Origin: Sphingobacterium sp. SGG-5
GTDB taxonomy: Bacteria > Bacteroidota > Bacteroidia > Sphingobacteriales > Sphingobacteriaceae
NCBI RefSeq assembly: GCF_011043525.1
Contig: NZ_JAAKGO010000001.1
Span: forward strand, 434,001-498,000
DNA: 64,000 nucleotides
Reading direction: 5' to 3'
Shown here in pieces: positions 17,331 through 26,879 of this stretch (the first letter of the stretch is position 1; every line of letters starts with the position of its first letter). The notes beneath the pieces were generated by a model. It saw nothing but the letters and a program-made list of their open reading frames with translations, was not told the DNA's origin and searched no databases. Both the position numbers and the translations under genes were made by a program.

Positions 17331-20300
17331 TTAAAACGAAAGATTAACACCTAAATTAAAAACGCGCTGAAGCGGATACCCCAATCCATTACCCCCCATC
17401 TCGACATCCCACTCCTTAAATTTACTGAACACCAATAGATTGGTGCCGCTTAGATAAAAACGACAGGAAGCTAGCTTAGCTCGCTCAACCCATTTTTTCG
17501 GAAGTTCATAACCCACCTCTGCACTCTTGAACCGTAAAAATGAATTATTCCGTAAGAACCAAGTGTTTCGCTGATTATTATTATCAATAAGTCTATTCGA
17601 CAATCGGGGCCAGGCAGCATTGGGGTTTTGAGACAGCTCTGTCCAATGGTCGTCGGCAATAAACTGGGCTAAGCCTGTTTCGAGCGTCTTCCCACCAGAC
17701 GAATATTCCCGAAAAGGGGACATAGCCGCCGCATCAATCCAAAATGACGACCGGCCGGAACCTTGAAAAAAGATAGATACATCCAAGTTTTTATATCCAG
17801 CAGACAGACCAAAACCATAATTTATTTCGGGAATAGTCGGGTAGCCAATCGGAACTTTGTCCAATTCATTGATAACATTATCACCGTTAATGTCTTTATA
17901 TTTTATATCGCCTGCCATATATTCTTCAAACTCCTGACGGGGAGAAGCTGCGACATCGGCATCGTCTATAAAAAGCCGTTCAGCTACATATCCCCACTGT
18001 TGTCTGACGGCATGTCCTTTCTTCGACAACCAGTCCATATTGAGACGCGAATATTCTGCCTCTTCGTAATACACATAAGTTGAATGTGCATATGTAAAAT
18101 TTGCTCTTCCAACCAACCAAGCACCACCCATTAAGCTGTGCTTATAATCCAGAGACACGTCGATACCTTTCCCCTGTGCTTCACCCACATTCACCTGTGG
18201 CGTACTCCAGAGTCCCATTTCGGCTGGAATATCCGCTCTAGATTGAAGAATATTGGTTCTATATTCATGGAATAGATCCGCGATCATATCTATTTTCCCA
18301 TTAAAAAGTCCCACCTCTACTCCCAAATTAGTCTTTCGGGCTATTTCCCATCCTATGTTTGGATTAGCATAATTTCGTATCAATACGCCATTATGGTCGA
18401 TACCATTGAAATTATAGCCCGTAGAGAAATTTCCTCCATCGCCAATGCCGACTTCTGAAAGATAAAAGAAGCGTTGCGAACCTATCTCATCATTTCCGAC
18501 AAGACCATATGTGCCGCGCAATTTCAATTTGGAAATAACCTCCTTCAGCTCACCTCTCCAAAAATCTTCTTTATCTATAGACCATGCCAAACCCACAGAG
18601 GGGAAAAAACCCCAGCGATGTCCCCTGTCAAACTTTTCAGATCCATTGTAACCAAAGTTAAATTCCGCGAAATAACGACTGTTGTAACCGTACGTAAGTC
18701 TTCCGGATAAACCAAGATTACGTTGGGGTAGGGAAGCCGCAAGGGTGCTAGCATTTGCAGTTAGCGAATTACGAGCGATACCGACGACCATCCCACTGAC
18801 GGCATGTATTTCATTGAAAGTCCGGTTATAAGCCAAAGACGCTTCGCCGTAAAAAGAGCTCTGTACAGTTTTATATCCTGGGTTATAGACAATATATTCA
18901 TTTCCAGTGGTAGGATTTAATTCGGCTAGCCTATATTCATCAGTGAACCTATCATACTGTCCCGGTAAGATCTGATAGTAAAATGGATCATAGGCTCTCG
19001 TAAGATCAAATCCCGATATTCGCGTGGTATTACCTAACACCCTACCTGTAAGCCCTGGCACCAGATTGCTCAGATCTTGTTTCAACTCCATCTGAGCCAT
19101 CATCTTAGATCGGCTTTCTTGTCGATAGCCTCGCAACAGTTCCGCGTAGGGGTTCATGTATTTGTCGTCTTCGTATCCTCCAAACAGGATATGGCCCGCT
19201 CCAGCAAACGTTTCATCCGGTTCGAAATAGGCTGGAAAACGCACAGGACTCACTTGAAGGACTTTTTTATACATATCGCTACCACCTGAAATTGGTCCGT
19301 TATAATCATCAAACGTGCCGTGTAAACGAATAATAGCTTCTGTTGACGGTGTTAGGTTAATATTGATATTAGATCGGAGCATATATTGTTCATAATCGAC
19401 ATTACTATTAAAATTATTCCGTTGATCCACCTTCAGTATACCGTTGTCTTTGGCAAAAGAACCCGCAATGTAATAGCGCGCTACCGTACCGCCACCTGAG
19501 ATGTTCAGGTTTGCCCTCTGGTTTACGGCTATATCTTTCGTGACCATATCCATCCAATCTACTGCCGGGTATACAAATTGATTTCGGTCAGGATTCATGG
19601 TGGCGTCGATCTTGCTATTCAGGTAAGGAGTACTTGCCAGCGCATCGCGTGTCGAAGCCGCCTCATTGGCTAAACGCATATATGTAATAGGGTCGGCCAT
19701 TTTGATGGTAGAAGTAGGTTCTGAAAAAGAGTTTTCCAAACGTACGCTTACCTTAGCTTTACCTTCTTTACCTTCTTTAGTCGTAATCAGTATCACCCCA
19801 TTCGCACCACGAGCACCGTATAAAGCAGTTGCTGTTGCATCCTTCAGAATAGAAAAATTCTGAATATCATCTGGATGCATCTTTGCCAAATCCGTTGCAG
19901 AGACTTCTACATTATCAATTAATATGAGCGGGTCAACTTTACCCGTCCCGAAGGTGGTAACACCCCGAATGAAGAAATCTGCATTGTCGTGTCCGGGTTC
20001 ACCACTGGTCTGATAAGAAATCATACCCGCGATACGCCCGGCTAAAGCTGTGGTGAGATTACTGCTGGGCACTCTTAAATCTTTCGGAGAAACTGAGGTG
20101 ATAGCCGAAATCACACTTTCTTTTTTCTGTGTTCCGAAACCTACCACGACCACTTCCTCAAGGCCCTCGAGATCTTCTTCCATGATTACAGCAATCTCCT
20201 TCTGATCACCGATCAGCAATTCTTGCGTGATATGTCCAACTAGAGAGATGATAATAGTCTCTCCTTTAGCGACATTCAGAACAAAACGGCCATTGAGATC

Positions 20301-20810
20301 TGTACCTGTTTTGAGATGGCCTTTATCTTTCACAGTAATCGTTACACCCTGTAGCGGTTGTCCCGAAGTATTGGTCACCAACCCCGTAATCAGTTGCTCT
20401 TGAACAGCTGTAAGCCTATTTTTCCCCGATAAAACCTCAGGAGCTTTGGAAGCCTTTTTCTTAATAACAATCGCCTTCCCCTTCATGATGTAGGTCAATT
20501 CATTCGGCTCTAAGATTGTCATCAGCGCCTTATCTAGTGGTATATTCTTTAAATCAATATCCAAGGCAGGGGTTCCTCGGATGATCGCAGTATTACAGAT
20601 TACCGTATAGCTCGTCTGCTTCTTTATCTCACGAAATACGTCAACGATGGCCATATCCTTCCTAGTGATAGTTACCGTTTGTGCTAATACGCCTGCTTGT
20701 ATTTGAGATACTGTAATCAAAAGAAACAAAACGATCATCTTCATAATAAGTAGATATTCATATTTAGGGAACCGTTTTCTTGTCCCAAAGGATAAAACGT
20801 AATTTTTCAT
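17331..20810 (-). CDS. SusC/RagA-type TonB-dependent receptor with STN domain (locus 2)
   Basis: 1159-residue outer-membrane transporter. After a signal peptide (to about 43) comes an STN domain (about 45-115), a carboxypeptidase-regulatory-like domain (about 140-215), a plug domain (about 225-345, with DFFIRGV and ALYGARGANGVILITT) and a C-terminal barrel ending in the aromatic-rich GVNLSF. The STN domain ties it to the FecR/sigma pair just upstream. The start at 20810 is typical of the family; an internal ATG at codon 23 is also possible. A promoter-like motif on the opposite strand begins at 20811. Confidence 0.96.
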   Translation of the reverse strand: MKNYVLSFGTRKRFPKYEYLLIMKMIVLFLLITVSQIQAGVLAQTVTITRKDMAIVDVFREIKKQTSYTVICNTAIIRGTPALDIDLKNIPLDKALMTILEPNELTYIMKGKAIVIKKKASKAPEVLSGKNRLTAVQEQLITGLVTNTSGQPLQGVTITVKDKGHLKTGTDLNGRFVLNVAKGETIIISLVGHITQELLIGDQKEIAVIMEEDLEGLEEVVVVGFGTQKKESVISAITSVSPKDLRVPSSNLTTALAGRIAGMISYQTSGEPGHDNADFFIRGVTTFGTGKVDPLILIDNVEVSATDLAKMHPDDIQNFSILKDATATALYGARGANGVILITTKEGKEGKAKVSVRLENSFSEPTSTIKMADPITYMRLANEAASTRDALASTPYLNSKIDATMNPDRNQFVYPAVDWMDMVTKDIAVNQRANLNISGGGTVARYYIAGSFAKDNGILKVDQRNNFNSNVDYEQYMLRSNININLTPSTEAIIRLHGTFDDYNGPISGGSDMYKKVLQVSPVRFPAYFEPDETFAGAGHILFGGYEDDKYMNPYAELLRGYRQESRSKMMAQMELKQDLSNLVPGLTGRVLGNTTRISGFDLTRAYDPFYYQILPGQYDRFTDEYRLAELNPTTGNEYIVYNPGYKTVQSSFYGEASLAYNRTFNEIHAVSGMVVGIARNSLTANASTLAASLPQRNLGLSGRLTYGYNSRYFAEFNFGYNGSEKFDRGHRWGFFPSVGLAWSIDKEDFWRGELKEVISKLKLRGTYGLVGNDEIGSQRFFYLSEVGIGDGGNFSTGYNFNGIDHNGVLIRNYANPNIGWEIARKTNLGVEVGLFNGKIDMIADLFHEYRTNILQSRADIPAEMGLWSTPQVNVGEAQGKGIDVSLDYKHSLMGGAWLVGRANFTYAHSTYVYYEEAEYSRLNMDWLSKKGHAVRQQWGYVAERLFIDDADVAASPRQEFEEYMAGDIKYKDINGDNVINELDKVPIGYPTIPEINYGFGLSAGYKNLDVSIFFQGSGRSSFWIDAAAMSPFREYSSGGKTLETGLAQFIADDHWTELSQNPNAAWPRLSNRLIDNNNQRNTWFLRNNSFLRFKSAEVGYELPKKWVERAKLASCRFYLSGTNLLVFSKFKEWDVEMGGNGLGYPLQRVFNLGVNLSF

Positions 20811-20818
20811 TACCTTTG
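20811..20818 (+). promoter_or_regulatory. Candidate antisense promoter (TACCTTTG)
   Basis: TACCTTTG fits TAnnTTTG on the plus strand, starting directly beside the minus-strand susC start codon. A hairpin with a seven-T tract begins 60 nt downstream. The nearest TTG (20780-20782) is a little far for a -33 element. Confidence 0.35.
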
Positions 20819-20822
20819 ACTG

Positions 20823-20910
20823 GTTAAGTTTTATAAATGTTATTGCTTTAGTACATTTTTCAAGAATTGAACCGTCTGCTAGGGAAGCTCCACCTTCTCT
20901 AGCTTTTTTT
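20823..20910 (+). ncRNA. Candidate antisense small RNA in the fecR-susC gap (locus 2)
   Basis: Predicted transcript of about 88 nt from the TACCTTTG motif (20811-20818) to the terminator at 20878-20910, antisense to the susC leader. Its layout matches the locus 1 candidate (1714-1800) almost to the nucleotide. Inference from signals only. Confidence 0.33.
20878..20910 (+). terminator. Intrinsic terminator facing the antisense strand
   Basis: GCTAGGGAAG (20878-20887) pairs with CTTCTCTAGC (20894-20903) with one G-U wobble, loop of 6 nt, then TTTTTTT. In the minus direction the tract would precede the hairpin, so the element can only terminate plus-strand transcripts. Confidence 0.55.
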
Positions 20911-20939
20911 CAAATCTTGCATATTATTAAAGATTTTGC

Positions 20940-22112
20940 TTACCGCATAATGCTAACCCTCCTCCCTTCGATCTTAAATTGAATATGCTCATCAATCATT
21001 TTTATTACCTGTAATACCTCATCAAATGTATCGTAGCGAGATACTGATCCCCATATTGAGATATCCTTGACGTCCGAGGCTAAATCCACATCTATATCAT
21101 ACCATCTCGCTAATTTGCGCATGACACTGCTTAAACTTTCATTATTGAACATAAACTCTCCATTTTTCCAAGCAACGCTCTCCGCTATGTCTATTTTCTG
21201 CACATAGATAACATCATTTTTTACTAATGATTGCTGCCCGGGGAGAAGTGTCTCTTCAGCTTGGTTTGCTAGTGATACTTTTACCTTTCCTTCTAGCAAA
21301 GATACCGCAGATATAGGTTCTTCACTATAAGCGTTGACGTTGAAATGTGTACCCAAAACTTCTACTTTTTGCCGATTTGTCTGTACGATGAAAGGCTTTT
21401 GCTCATTTTTCGCTACTTCAAAATAAGCTTCTCCCTCCATTTGAACGGTACGGGTGTTACCAGAGAACACTCGCGGGTAGTACAATTTACTATCGGCATT
21501 TAGCCATACTCTTGTTCCATCCGACAAAGACACCTGATATTGACCGCCTCGCGGCGTAGTTAACGTCAAAGCTCCATCCATATCTATCTCCTCTTCATTC
21601 AACAGCACTGACCCATCCTCATAGACCAACTGATCGCCGACTATAATACCCTCGTAGGAAGAGCTGAGCGTTACTTCTCTACCGTCTGAAGTGGTCAATA
21701 TAGCCTTGTTGCTACCGGGATCAAAATCTGCTACTAAAGCCACGGTCTCGTCATTATTGATAAAACGATTGCTAAAGACATAAAATCCAATGAATAACAA
21801 GAGGAACACAGATGCCGCTATTCCTATTTTTGGCCAATAGCGTCGAACGATCATGGGTTTGTCTGTCTCTCTGACCCGGGATAATATACCCGCCAACATA
21901 TCATCCTCTTCTGCCTCTTGGTTAGCGAAACGCTTATAATCTTCTAAAGCACGATTAAGACTTTCTTCGCTATCCAACTTCCTGACAAGTTCCACGAGCG
22001 TAGGATATTTATTCAAAAGGTTATATAATTCTACGCTTGTATCGGGATGTATCTCTCCTTTCAGGTAACCTCTCAAAAGCCGGACAACATCGTCTATAGG
22101 GTGCATGATCAA
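20940..22112 (-). CDS. FecR-family anti-sigma factor (locus 2)
   Basis: 390-residue inner-membrane anti-sigma factor. Cytoplasmic N-terminal domain (about 1-85), membrane span (about 87-110, IGIAASVFLLLFIGFYVF), periplasmic FecR domain from about 185 (LTTPRGGQYQVSLSDGTRVWL) to about 285, and a DUF4974-type C-terminal domain (about 315-390, ARWYDIDVDL). It sits 165 nt after the sigma gene and 129 nt before susC. It should pass the signal from the STN domain of the receptor to the sigma factor. Confidence 0.95.
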   Translation of the reverse strand: MIMHPIDDVVRLLRGYLKGEIHPDTSVELYNLLNKYPTLVELVRKLDSEESLNRALEDYKRFANQEAEEDDMLAGILSRVRETDKPMIVRRYWPKIGIAASVFLLLFIGFYVFSNRFINNDETVALVADFDPGSNKAILTTSDGREVTLSSSYEGIIVGDQLVYEDGSVLLNEEEIDMDGALTLTTPRGGQYQVSLSDGTRVWLNADSKLYYPRVFSGNTRTVQMEGEAYFEVAKNEQKPFIVQTNRQKVEVLGTHFNVNAYSEEPISAVSLLEGKVKVSLANQAEETLLPGQQSLVKNDVIYVQKIDIAESVAWKNGEFMFNNESLSSVMRKLARWYDIDVDLASDVKDISIWGSVSRYDTFDEVLQVIKMIDEHIQFKIEGRRVSIMR

Positions 22113-22137
22113 GTGTTTAATATAAAAACACCATTTT

Positions 22138-22184
22138 GAAAGATATCTTTCATAGTTTTATTAAAAAACTCAAAATCGATCGAT
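22138..22184. repeat. Two perfect palindromes in the sigma-fecR gap
   Basis: GAAAGATATCTTTC (22138-22151) and ATCGATCGAT (22175-22184) are exact palindromes in an A/T-rich 165-nt gap. They could be binding sites for a dimeric regulator, but chance in A/T-rich DNA is possible. Confidence 0.35.
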
Positions 22185-22277
22185 TATCACGATAAAATAA
22201 AAACACAGTATCCGTCAACTGTTTCCTTAATCCAACATTATGAATGCAGAAGAGGTATTAAACAAGGAGGTATATCA

Positions 22278-22847
22278 CTAGAAGGCTAATACAAAAAATA
22301 AGATATATAAAGCATCCTTTATTTTTATTGAATTACGAAGAAAGGCGATCATTCTGGTTCGGTGTACGTACACGGCTGTAGGACTAATCCGAAGTTTTTT
22401 GCCGATCTCTTCTACCGTCATATCCTCTAAATAGGTCATATTGAATACCTCGCGCTGTTTCGGTGATAGCTTTGCAACTTCTCTGTGAATCTGTTCCAAC
22501 AATTCTGCCTGGACAATCTTAGTGTACACCTCGGCATCTTCAAATAATATATCGTTCCAGCTCGATATATCTTCCATGTTCCATCGGGTCTGTGGCTTCC
22601 TCAAATGGTTAAAGCAGGCATTCTTCGTTGATATATATAAAAATGCCTTCAATTTTTGTTCGGTTTCAAAATCTTTCCTTAATCGCCACACCTTAACAAA
22701 TATATCCGAAACAATTTCCTCCGAAGTCTCTCGGTCCACAAATTGCGAAGAGAAGTAAAGTAGCGAGCGCTTATAAAGGTTATAAACCGCTATCAAGCCG
22801 CTTTCTTTACCATTTCTTAGATTATCGATCATTTGCGAATACTCCAT
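22278..22847 (-). CDS. ECF RNA polymerase sigma-70 factor (locus 2)
   Basis: 189-residue ECF sigma factor. Region 2 at about residues 10-80 (with YFSSQFVDRETSEEIVSDIFVKVW) and region 4 at about 120-175 (SPKQREVFNMTYLEDMTVEEIGKKL, helix-turn-helix ending ISPTAVYVHRTR). First gene of locus 2 on the minus strand. A TAGTTTTG promoter motif lies about 50 nt upstream. Ends with a short hydrophobic tail, as do several Bacteroidota ECF factors. Confidence 0.95.
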   Translation of the reverse strand: MEYSQMIDNLRNGKESGLIAVYNLYKRSLLYFSSQFVDRETSEEIVSDIFVKVWRLRKDFETEQKLKAFLYISTKNACFNHLRKPQTRWNMEDISSWNDILFEDAEVYTKIVQAELLEQIHREVAKLSPKQREVFNMTYLEDMTVEEIGKKLRISPTAVYVHRTRMIAFLRNSIKIKDALYILFFVLAF

Positions 22848-22896
22848 TGGATCTATTTCCTTATCATCTGTTTAAAAAATTACCTAGGCAACAATT

Positions 22897-22926
22897 CAAA
22901 ACTATAAATTTTATTTTGTTCATCAA
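22897..22926 (-). promoter_or_regulatory. Promoter of the locus 2 sigma gene
   Basis: CAAAACTA (22897-22904) reads TAGTTTTG on the minus strand; CAA at 22924-22926 gives the -33 TTG. Overall span 30 nt, matching other promoters in this window. Confidence 0.5.
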
Positions 22927-23084
22927 CACCACCAGAGGTCAAAATAAATTTGATAACAGTATGGTAATATAAAGAAAACTTTGCTGCAACAATAAATTAG
23001 CATGTGTTTATAATTATCCGAAGATAGATAAGTCTTCTTAGAAATGCAAACTTAATAGGACGTATAAAAGACGTTTTATTTCCG

Positions 23085-23092
23085 TAAATTTG
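23085..23092 (+). promoter_or_regulatory. TAAATTTG promoter motif of uvrA
   Basis: TAAATTTG fits TAnnTTTG and ends 22 nt before the uvrA ATG at 23115. No separate SOS box was recognised. Confidence 0.5.
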
Positions 23093-23114
23093 CAGGTTGC
23101 AAAAAATAAATAAG

Positions 23115-25961
23115 ATGGCTAAGACAAGAGCAGTAGATTTAGGAGATCAGCAAGAAGTAGAAGTTTTTGGTGCCCGTGTTCACAATCTCAAAAATATAGA
23201 TGTATCCTTTCCCCGAAATGAGCTGGTAGTAATCACTGGTCTGAGCGGGTCGGGCAAATCGTCTCTTGCTTTTGATACCATCTATGCAGAAGGTCAACGG
23301 CGTTACATGGAAACTTTCTCGGCTTATAGCCGCCAGTTTCTTGGCGGACTGGAGCGTCCCGATGTCGACAAGATTTCGGGGTTAAGTCCTGTTATATCTA
23401 TCGAGCAAAAAACAACCAGTAAAAACCCTCGATCAACAGTAGGTACGATTACGGAGATTTACGATTTTCTACGCCTCTTGTATGCTCGTGCCAGCGAAGC
23501 CTTTTCGTATGTTACCGGCAAAAAAATGGAACGCATGTCGGACGACCAGATTGTGGACAGGTTATTGAAAGATTTTAATGGAGATGATGTTAACATACTC
23601 GCTCCGATTGTCAAGGGACGGAAAGGTCACTATCGCGAGTTGTTTGAACAGATACGCAAGCAGGGTTATACCAAAGTTCGTGTGGACAAAGAAATACTTG
23701 ACCTTATCCCTAAAATGCAGGTAGACCGCTACAAGGTACACGATATCGAAGTGGTCGTTGACCGGCTTAGGGTATCACAGGAGGACAGAAAACGTCTATA
23801 TACATCGGTATTACAGGCGATGAAGGTTGCGAAAGGTATTATAAAAATCAATAATAGAGACAACACCAAAGAACAATTTTTCAGTCGATATCTGATGGAT
23901 GCCGAATCCGGTATTTCATACGACGAGCCGCAACCCAATACATTTTCGTTCAACTCGCCCTATGGTGCCTGTCCAAAATGTGACGGTTTAGGTTATATTT
24001 TTGAGATTGACAAAAACATCATCATTCCAGACCGTAAAATCAGTATACAAAAAGGGGGCATCGCTCCGTTAGGCCCGTATCGCGAATCTTGGAACTTCGC
24101 TGTAATCAAAGCGCTTGCAAATAAGTTTGATTTTTCCCTAACTGCTCCCTTGGAAAAACTTGCCGAAGATCAGATCGATATGCTGTTGTTTGGTGCTGAT
24201 GAACCTATTCCACTTACGGTTTCTTATGGTGCATATGGCGCCCGGGAATACCGGATCAATTTTTCCGGCCTATTGAAAATGCTGGAAGAAATGCATGGTA
24301 GACAAAATGATGATTCGCCACTACTGGAGGATTTGAGAACAAAAATCTGTTGTCCGGCATGCCAGGGCACGAGGCTCGAACAGGAGTCCTTACATTTTAA
24401 GATCGACGGCAAAAATATCAGCGAATTGGCCGCCATGGATATCTCCACCCTAACAGAATGGCTTATCGGTCTCGAAGATCGCATGGATGAAAGACAGCAG
24501 ATCATTGCCACCGAAATTCTGAAAGAAATCCGCACACGCCTCGGTTTCCTATTGGATGTAGGCTTAAGCTACTTGACACTCGATCGATCATCGAAAACGC
24601 TCTCGGGTGGGGAAGCCCAACGGATCCGTCTGGCGACACAGATCGGATCACAACTCGTTAATGTGCTCTATATCCTCGACGAACCAAGTATCGGCCTGCA
24701 TCAGCGGGATAACGAGCGACTCATCAGCTCCCTGAAGAATTTAAGAGATATCGGCAATTCTGTCTTAGTCGTCGAGCACGACAAAGACATGATCCTAAAT
24801 GCGGATTATGTCATTGATATGGGACCTGCTGCCGGTGTGCATGGCGGAAAAGTCGTCGCCCAAGGGGAACCTGAACAAATTTTAAAGGCACCCTCCCTCA
24901 CCGCCGCTTATCTCAATGGTAAAAAAGAGGTAAGTATCCCTAAAACACGCCGAACTGGAAACGGAAAGACCCTTTCGCTCACCGGTGCGACAGGAAACAA
25001 TTTAAAAAATGTGTCGGTCGATTTCCCGCTTGGAAAACTTATTTTAGTCACAGGTGTCTCCGGATCAGGGAAATCCAGCTTAATTACCGGCACACTCTAC
25101 CCTATTCTCAACCATCATTTTTTTCGGGCCAAATCTAAGCCAATGTCCTATAAAGGTGTAGGCGGTTTGAAAAACATTGATAAAGTCATTGAAATAGACC
25201 AGAGCCCTATCGGCCGTACACCTCGCTCCAACCCTTCTACCTATACGGGTGTATTTTCAGATATCCGTACCTTATTCGTCCAACTGCCTGAAGCAAAAAT
25301 ACGTGGTTATAAACCGGGGCGTTTTTCATTTAATGTCAAAGGGGGGCGATGTGAGACCTGTCAGGGCGCAGGTATGAAGATTATCGAGATGAATTTTCTA
25401 CCCGATGTACAAGTACCCTGCGAGACTTGCCATGGCAAACGTTATAACCGAGAGACACTGGAGGTTCGCTATCGGGGCAAATCCATCTCCGATGTATTGG
25501 ATATGAGCATCGATGAGGCCGTGGATTTTTTCGAAAATATACCCTCTATTTACCGTAAAATTAAGACACTACAAGATGTCGGGCTTGGTTATATTACGTT
25601 AGGGCAGTCGTCAACGACACTATCAGGCGGCGAAGCACAACGGGTCAAACTCGCAACAGAACTTTCCAAGAAAGATACGGGTAATACTTTTTATATCCTT
25701 GACGAACCCACAACAGGGCTTCATTTCGAGGATGTCAATGTACTATTGGGTGTTATTAATCGTCTTGTGGATCGTGGGAATACGGTATTAATCATCGAGC
25801 ACAACCTTGATGTCATTAAGGTTGCGGATTGGATTATCGACATGGGCCCCGAAGGTGGCAAAAACGGAGGAGAATTGCTCTTCGCCGGAACACCAGAAGA
25901 CCTGATCAAGCAAAAAAACAGTGAAACAGGGAGATTTCTGAAAAAAGAAATGGCATCATAA
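23115..25961 (+). CDS. uvrA: UvrABC excinuclease subunit A
   Basis: 948-residue ATPase that finds DNA lesions in nucleotide excision repair and loads UvrB. Two ABC ATPase units are present: Walker A in [14 protein letters not shown] near the N terminus and in [14 protein letters not shown] in the second half, with signature motifs [12 protein letters not shown] and [12 protein letters not shown]. Zinc-finger pairs CPKC, CPAC, CETC and CETC are visible. Length is standard. The ATG at 23115 ([17 protein letters not shown]) was preferred over an in-frame TTG at 23097. The last 14 codons reappear in degraded form at 26783-26825. Confidence 0.98.
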   Translation: MAKTRAVDLGDQQEVEVFGARVHNLKNIDVSFPRNELVVITGLSGSGKSSLAFDTIYAEGQRRYMETFSAYSRQFLGGLERPDVDKISGLSPVISIEQKTTSKNPRSTVGTITEIYDFLRLLYARASEAFSYVTGKKMERMSDDQIVDRLLKDFNGDDVNILAPIVKGRKGHYRELFEQIRKQGYTKVRVDKEILDLIPKMQVDRYKVHDIEVVVDRLRVSQEDRKRLYTSVLQAMKVAKGIIKINNRDNTKEQFFSRYLMDAESGISYDEPQPNTFSFNSPYGACPKCDGLGYIFEIDKNIIIPDRKISIQKGGIAPLGPYRESWNFAVIKALANKFDFSLTAPLEKLAEDQIDMLLFGADEPIPLTVSYGAYGAREYRINFSGLLKMLEEMHGRQNDDSPLLEDLRTKICCPACQGTRLEQESLHFKIDGKNISELAAMDISTLTEWLIGLEDRMDERQQIIATEILKEIRTRLGFLLDVGLSYLTLDRSSKTLSGGEAQRIRLATQIGSQLVNVLYILDEPSIGLHQRDNERLISSLKNLRDIGNSVLVVEHDKDMILNADYVIDMGPAAGVHGGKVVAQGEPEQILKAPSLTAAYLNGKKEVSIPKTRRTGNGKTLSLTGATGNNLKNVSVDFPLGKLILVTGVSGSGKSSLITGTLYPILNHHFFRAKSKPMSYKGVGGLKNIDKVIEIDQSPIGRTPRSNPSTYTGVFSDIRTLFVQLPEAKIRGYKPGRFSFNVKGGRCETCQGAGMKIIEMNFLPDVQVPCETCHGKRYNRETLEVRYRGKSISDVLDMSIDEAVDFFENIPSIYRKIKTLQDVGLGYITLGQSSTTLSGGEAQRVKLATELSKKDTGNTFYILDEPTTGLHFEDVNVLLGVINRLVDRGNTVLIIEHNLDVIKVADWIIDMGPEGGKNGGELLFAGTPEDLIKQKNSETGRFLKKEMAS

Positions 25962-26073
25962 ATCGAGTTTGTACAACAAAAAAGATCAACCTTAATTCGC
26001 AATCTATTCTATAAAACTTTATCTTAGCTTTCTGCCGGCAAGCCGGTATTAGGATATTATAGGATTCTTTTTT

Positions 26074-26760
26074 ATGATAAAAATCTTACTTATAGCTGGC
26101 TTACTATTTATTGGATTGTTCAGCTCCGCCCAACCGACCGATACACTTACGCTACCAAAGGGATTTGTGTATATACACGATGTCATACCCAATATCGTTT
26201 ACGATATTCGATATTATAGTGATTATAATTTTATGGGTAGACGAGTAGACGGCTACGAACAGCCCGTTGCCATTTTAAGTATACCGGCCACTCAAGCACT
26301 TCAAAAGGTACAGAAAGAGCTTAATAAAAACGGGCTTGGTCTGAAGATCTTTGATGCCTACCGACCCCAGACCGCTGTTAATCACTTTATCCGATGGTCA
26401 AGAATACCAACCGATACGCTTATGAAATCGGTTTTTTATCCTGATCTGGCTAAACCCAAGCTGTTTCAATTAGGCTATATTGCTAGTCATTCGGGGCATA
26501 GCCGTGGCAGCACGGTCGATCTCACTATAATCAATCTGCAAACGGGACAAGATCTGGATATGGGCGCCCCCTTCGATTTTTTTGGTGAAATATCGCATCA
26601 TGACAGCCGACAGGTTACCGCTCAACAACAAGCCAACCGTCAGTTGCTGAAAAATATTATGATGCGTCATGGCTTTCAGCCTTATAGCGAAGAGTGGTGG
26701 CATTATACCCTCAGAGCCGAGCCCTTTCCGGAAATTTATTTTGATTTTAAAGTGCGATAG
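26074..26760 (+). CDS. D-alanyl-D-alanine dipeptidase, VanX/DdpX family
   Basis: 228-residue zinc dipeptidase of peptidase family M15D with a signal peptide (about 1-19), so it acts in the periplasm. Zinc and catalytic motifs are intact: SGHSRGSTVDLT (His and Asp ligands) and EEWWHYTL (catalytic Glu and ligand His). Exported members in non-resistant bacteria are thought to serve D-Ala-D-Ala scavenging rather than vancomycin resistance; there is no VanA/VanH neighbour here. It lies between uvrA and a decayed copy of the uvrA tail, which suggests the gene was inserted there. Confidence 0.93.
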   Translation: MIKILLIAGLLFIGLFSSAQPTDTLTLPKGFVYIHDVIPNIVYDIRYYSDYNFMGRRVDGYEQPVAILSIPATQALQKVQKELNKNGLGLKIFDAYRPQTAVNHFIRWSRIPTDTLMKSVFYPDLAKPKLFQLGYIASHSGHSRGSTVDLTIINLQTGQDLDMGAPFDFFGEISHHDSRQVTAQQQANRQLLKNIMMRHGFQPYSEEWWHYTLRAEPFPEIYFDFKVR

Positions 26761-26782
26761 CTTGCAAGCAGTGGGGTGAGAC

Positions 26783-26825
26783 AATGAAATAGGAAGATTG
26801 CTGAAAAAGGAAATAGCATCATAAA
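26783..26825 (+). pseudogene. Degraded duplicate of the uvrA 3' end
   Basis: 43 nt that match uvrA 25920-25962 at 37 positions with no gaps. Translated, it reads NEIGRLLKKEIAS-stop against [17 protein letters not shown] in uvrA. It has no start or upstream coding part, so it is a remnant. Confidence 0.75.
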
Positions 26826-26865
26826 ATGGTTTGAAAATCAGCTATAACTTTCAAACCATTTTTTT
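26823..26865. terminator. Strong bidirectional terminator
   Basis: AAAATGGTTTGAAA (26823-26836) and TTTCAAACCATTTT (26849-26862) form a 14-bp perfect stem with a 12-nt loop, followed by T residues on the plus strand and a short T run on the minus strand. It separates vanX from the convergent lipoprotein gene. Confidence 0.8.
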
Positions 26866-26879
26866 ATTGACTAATTACT

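Noticed and set aside
26074..26760. Vancomycin resistance gene cluster suggested by the VanX-type enzyme
   Set aside because: No VanH, VanA-type ligase or VanRS regulator nearby, and the protein has a signal peptide, unlike cytoplasmic resistance VanX.
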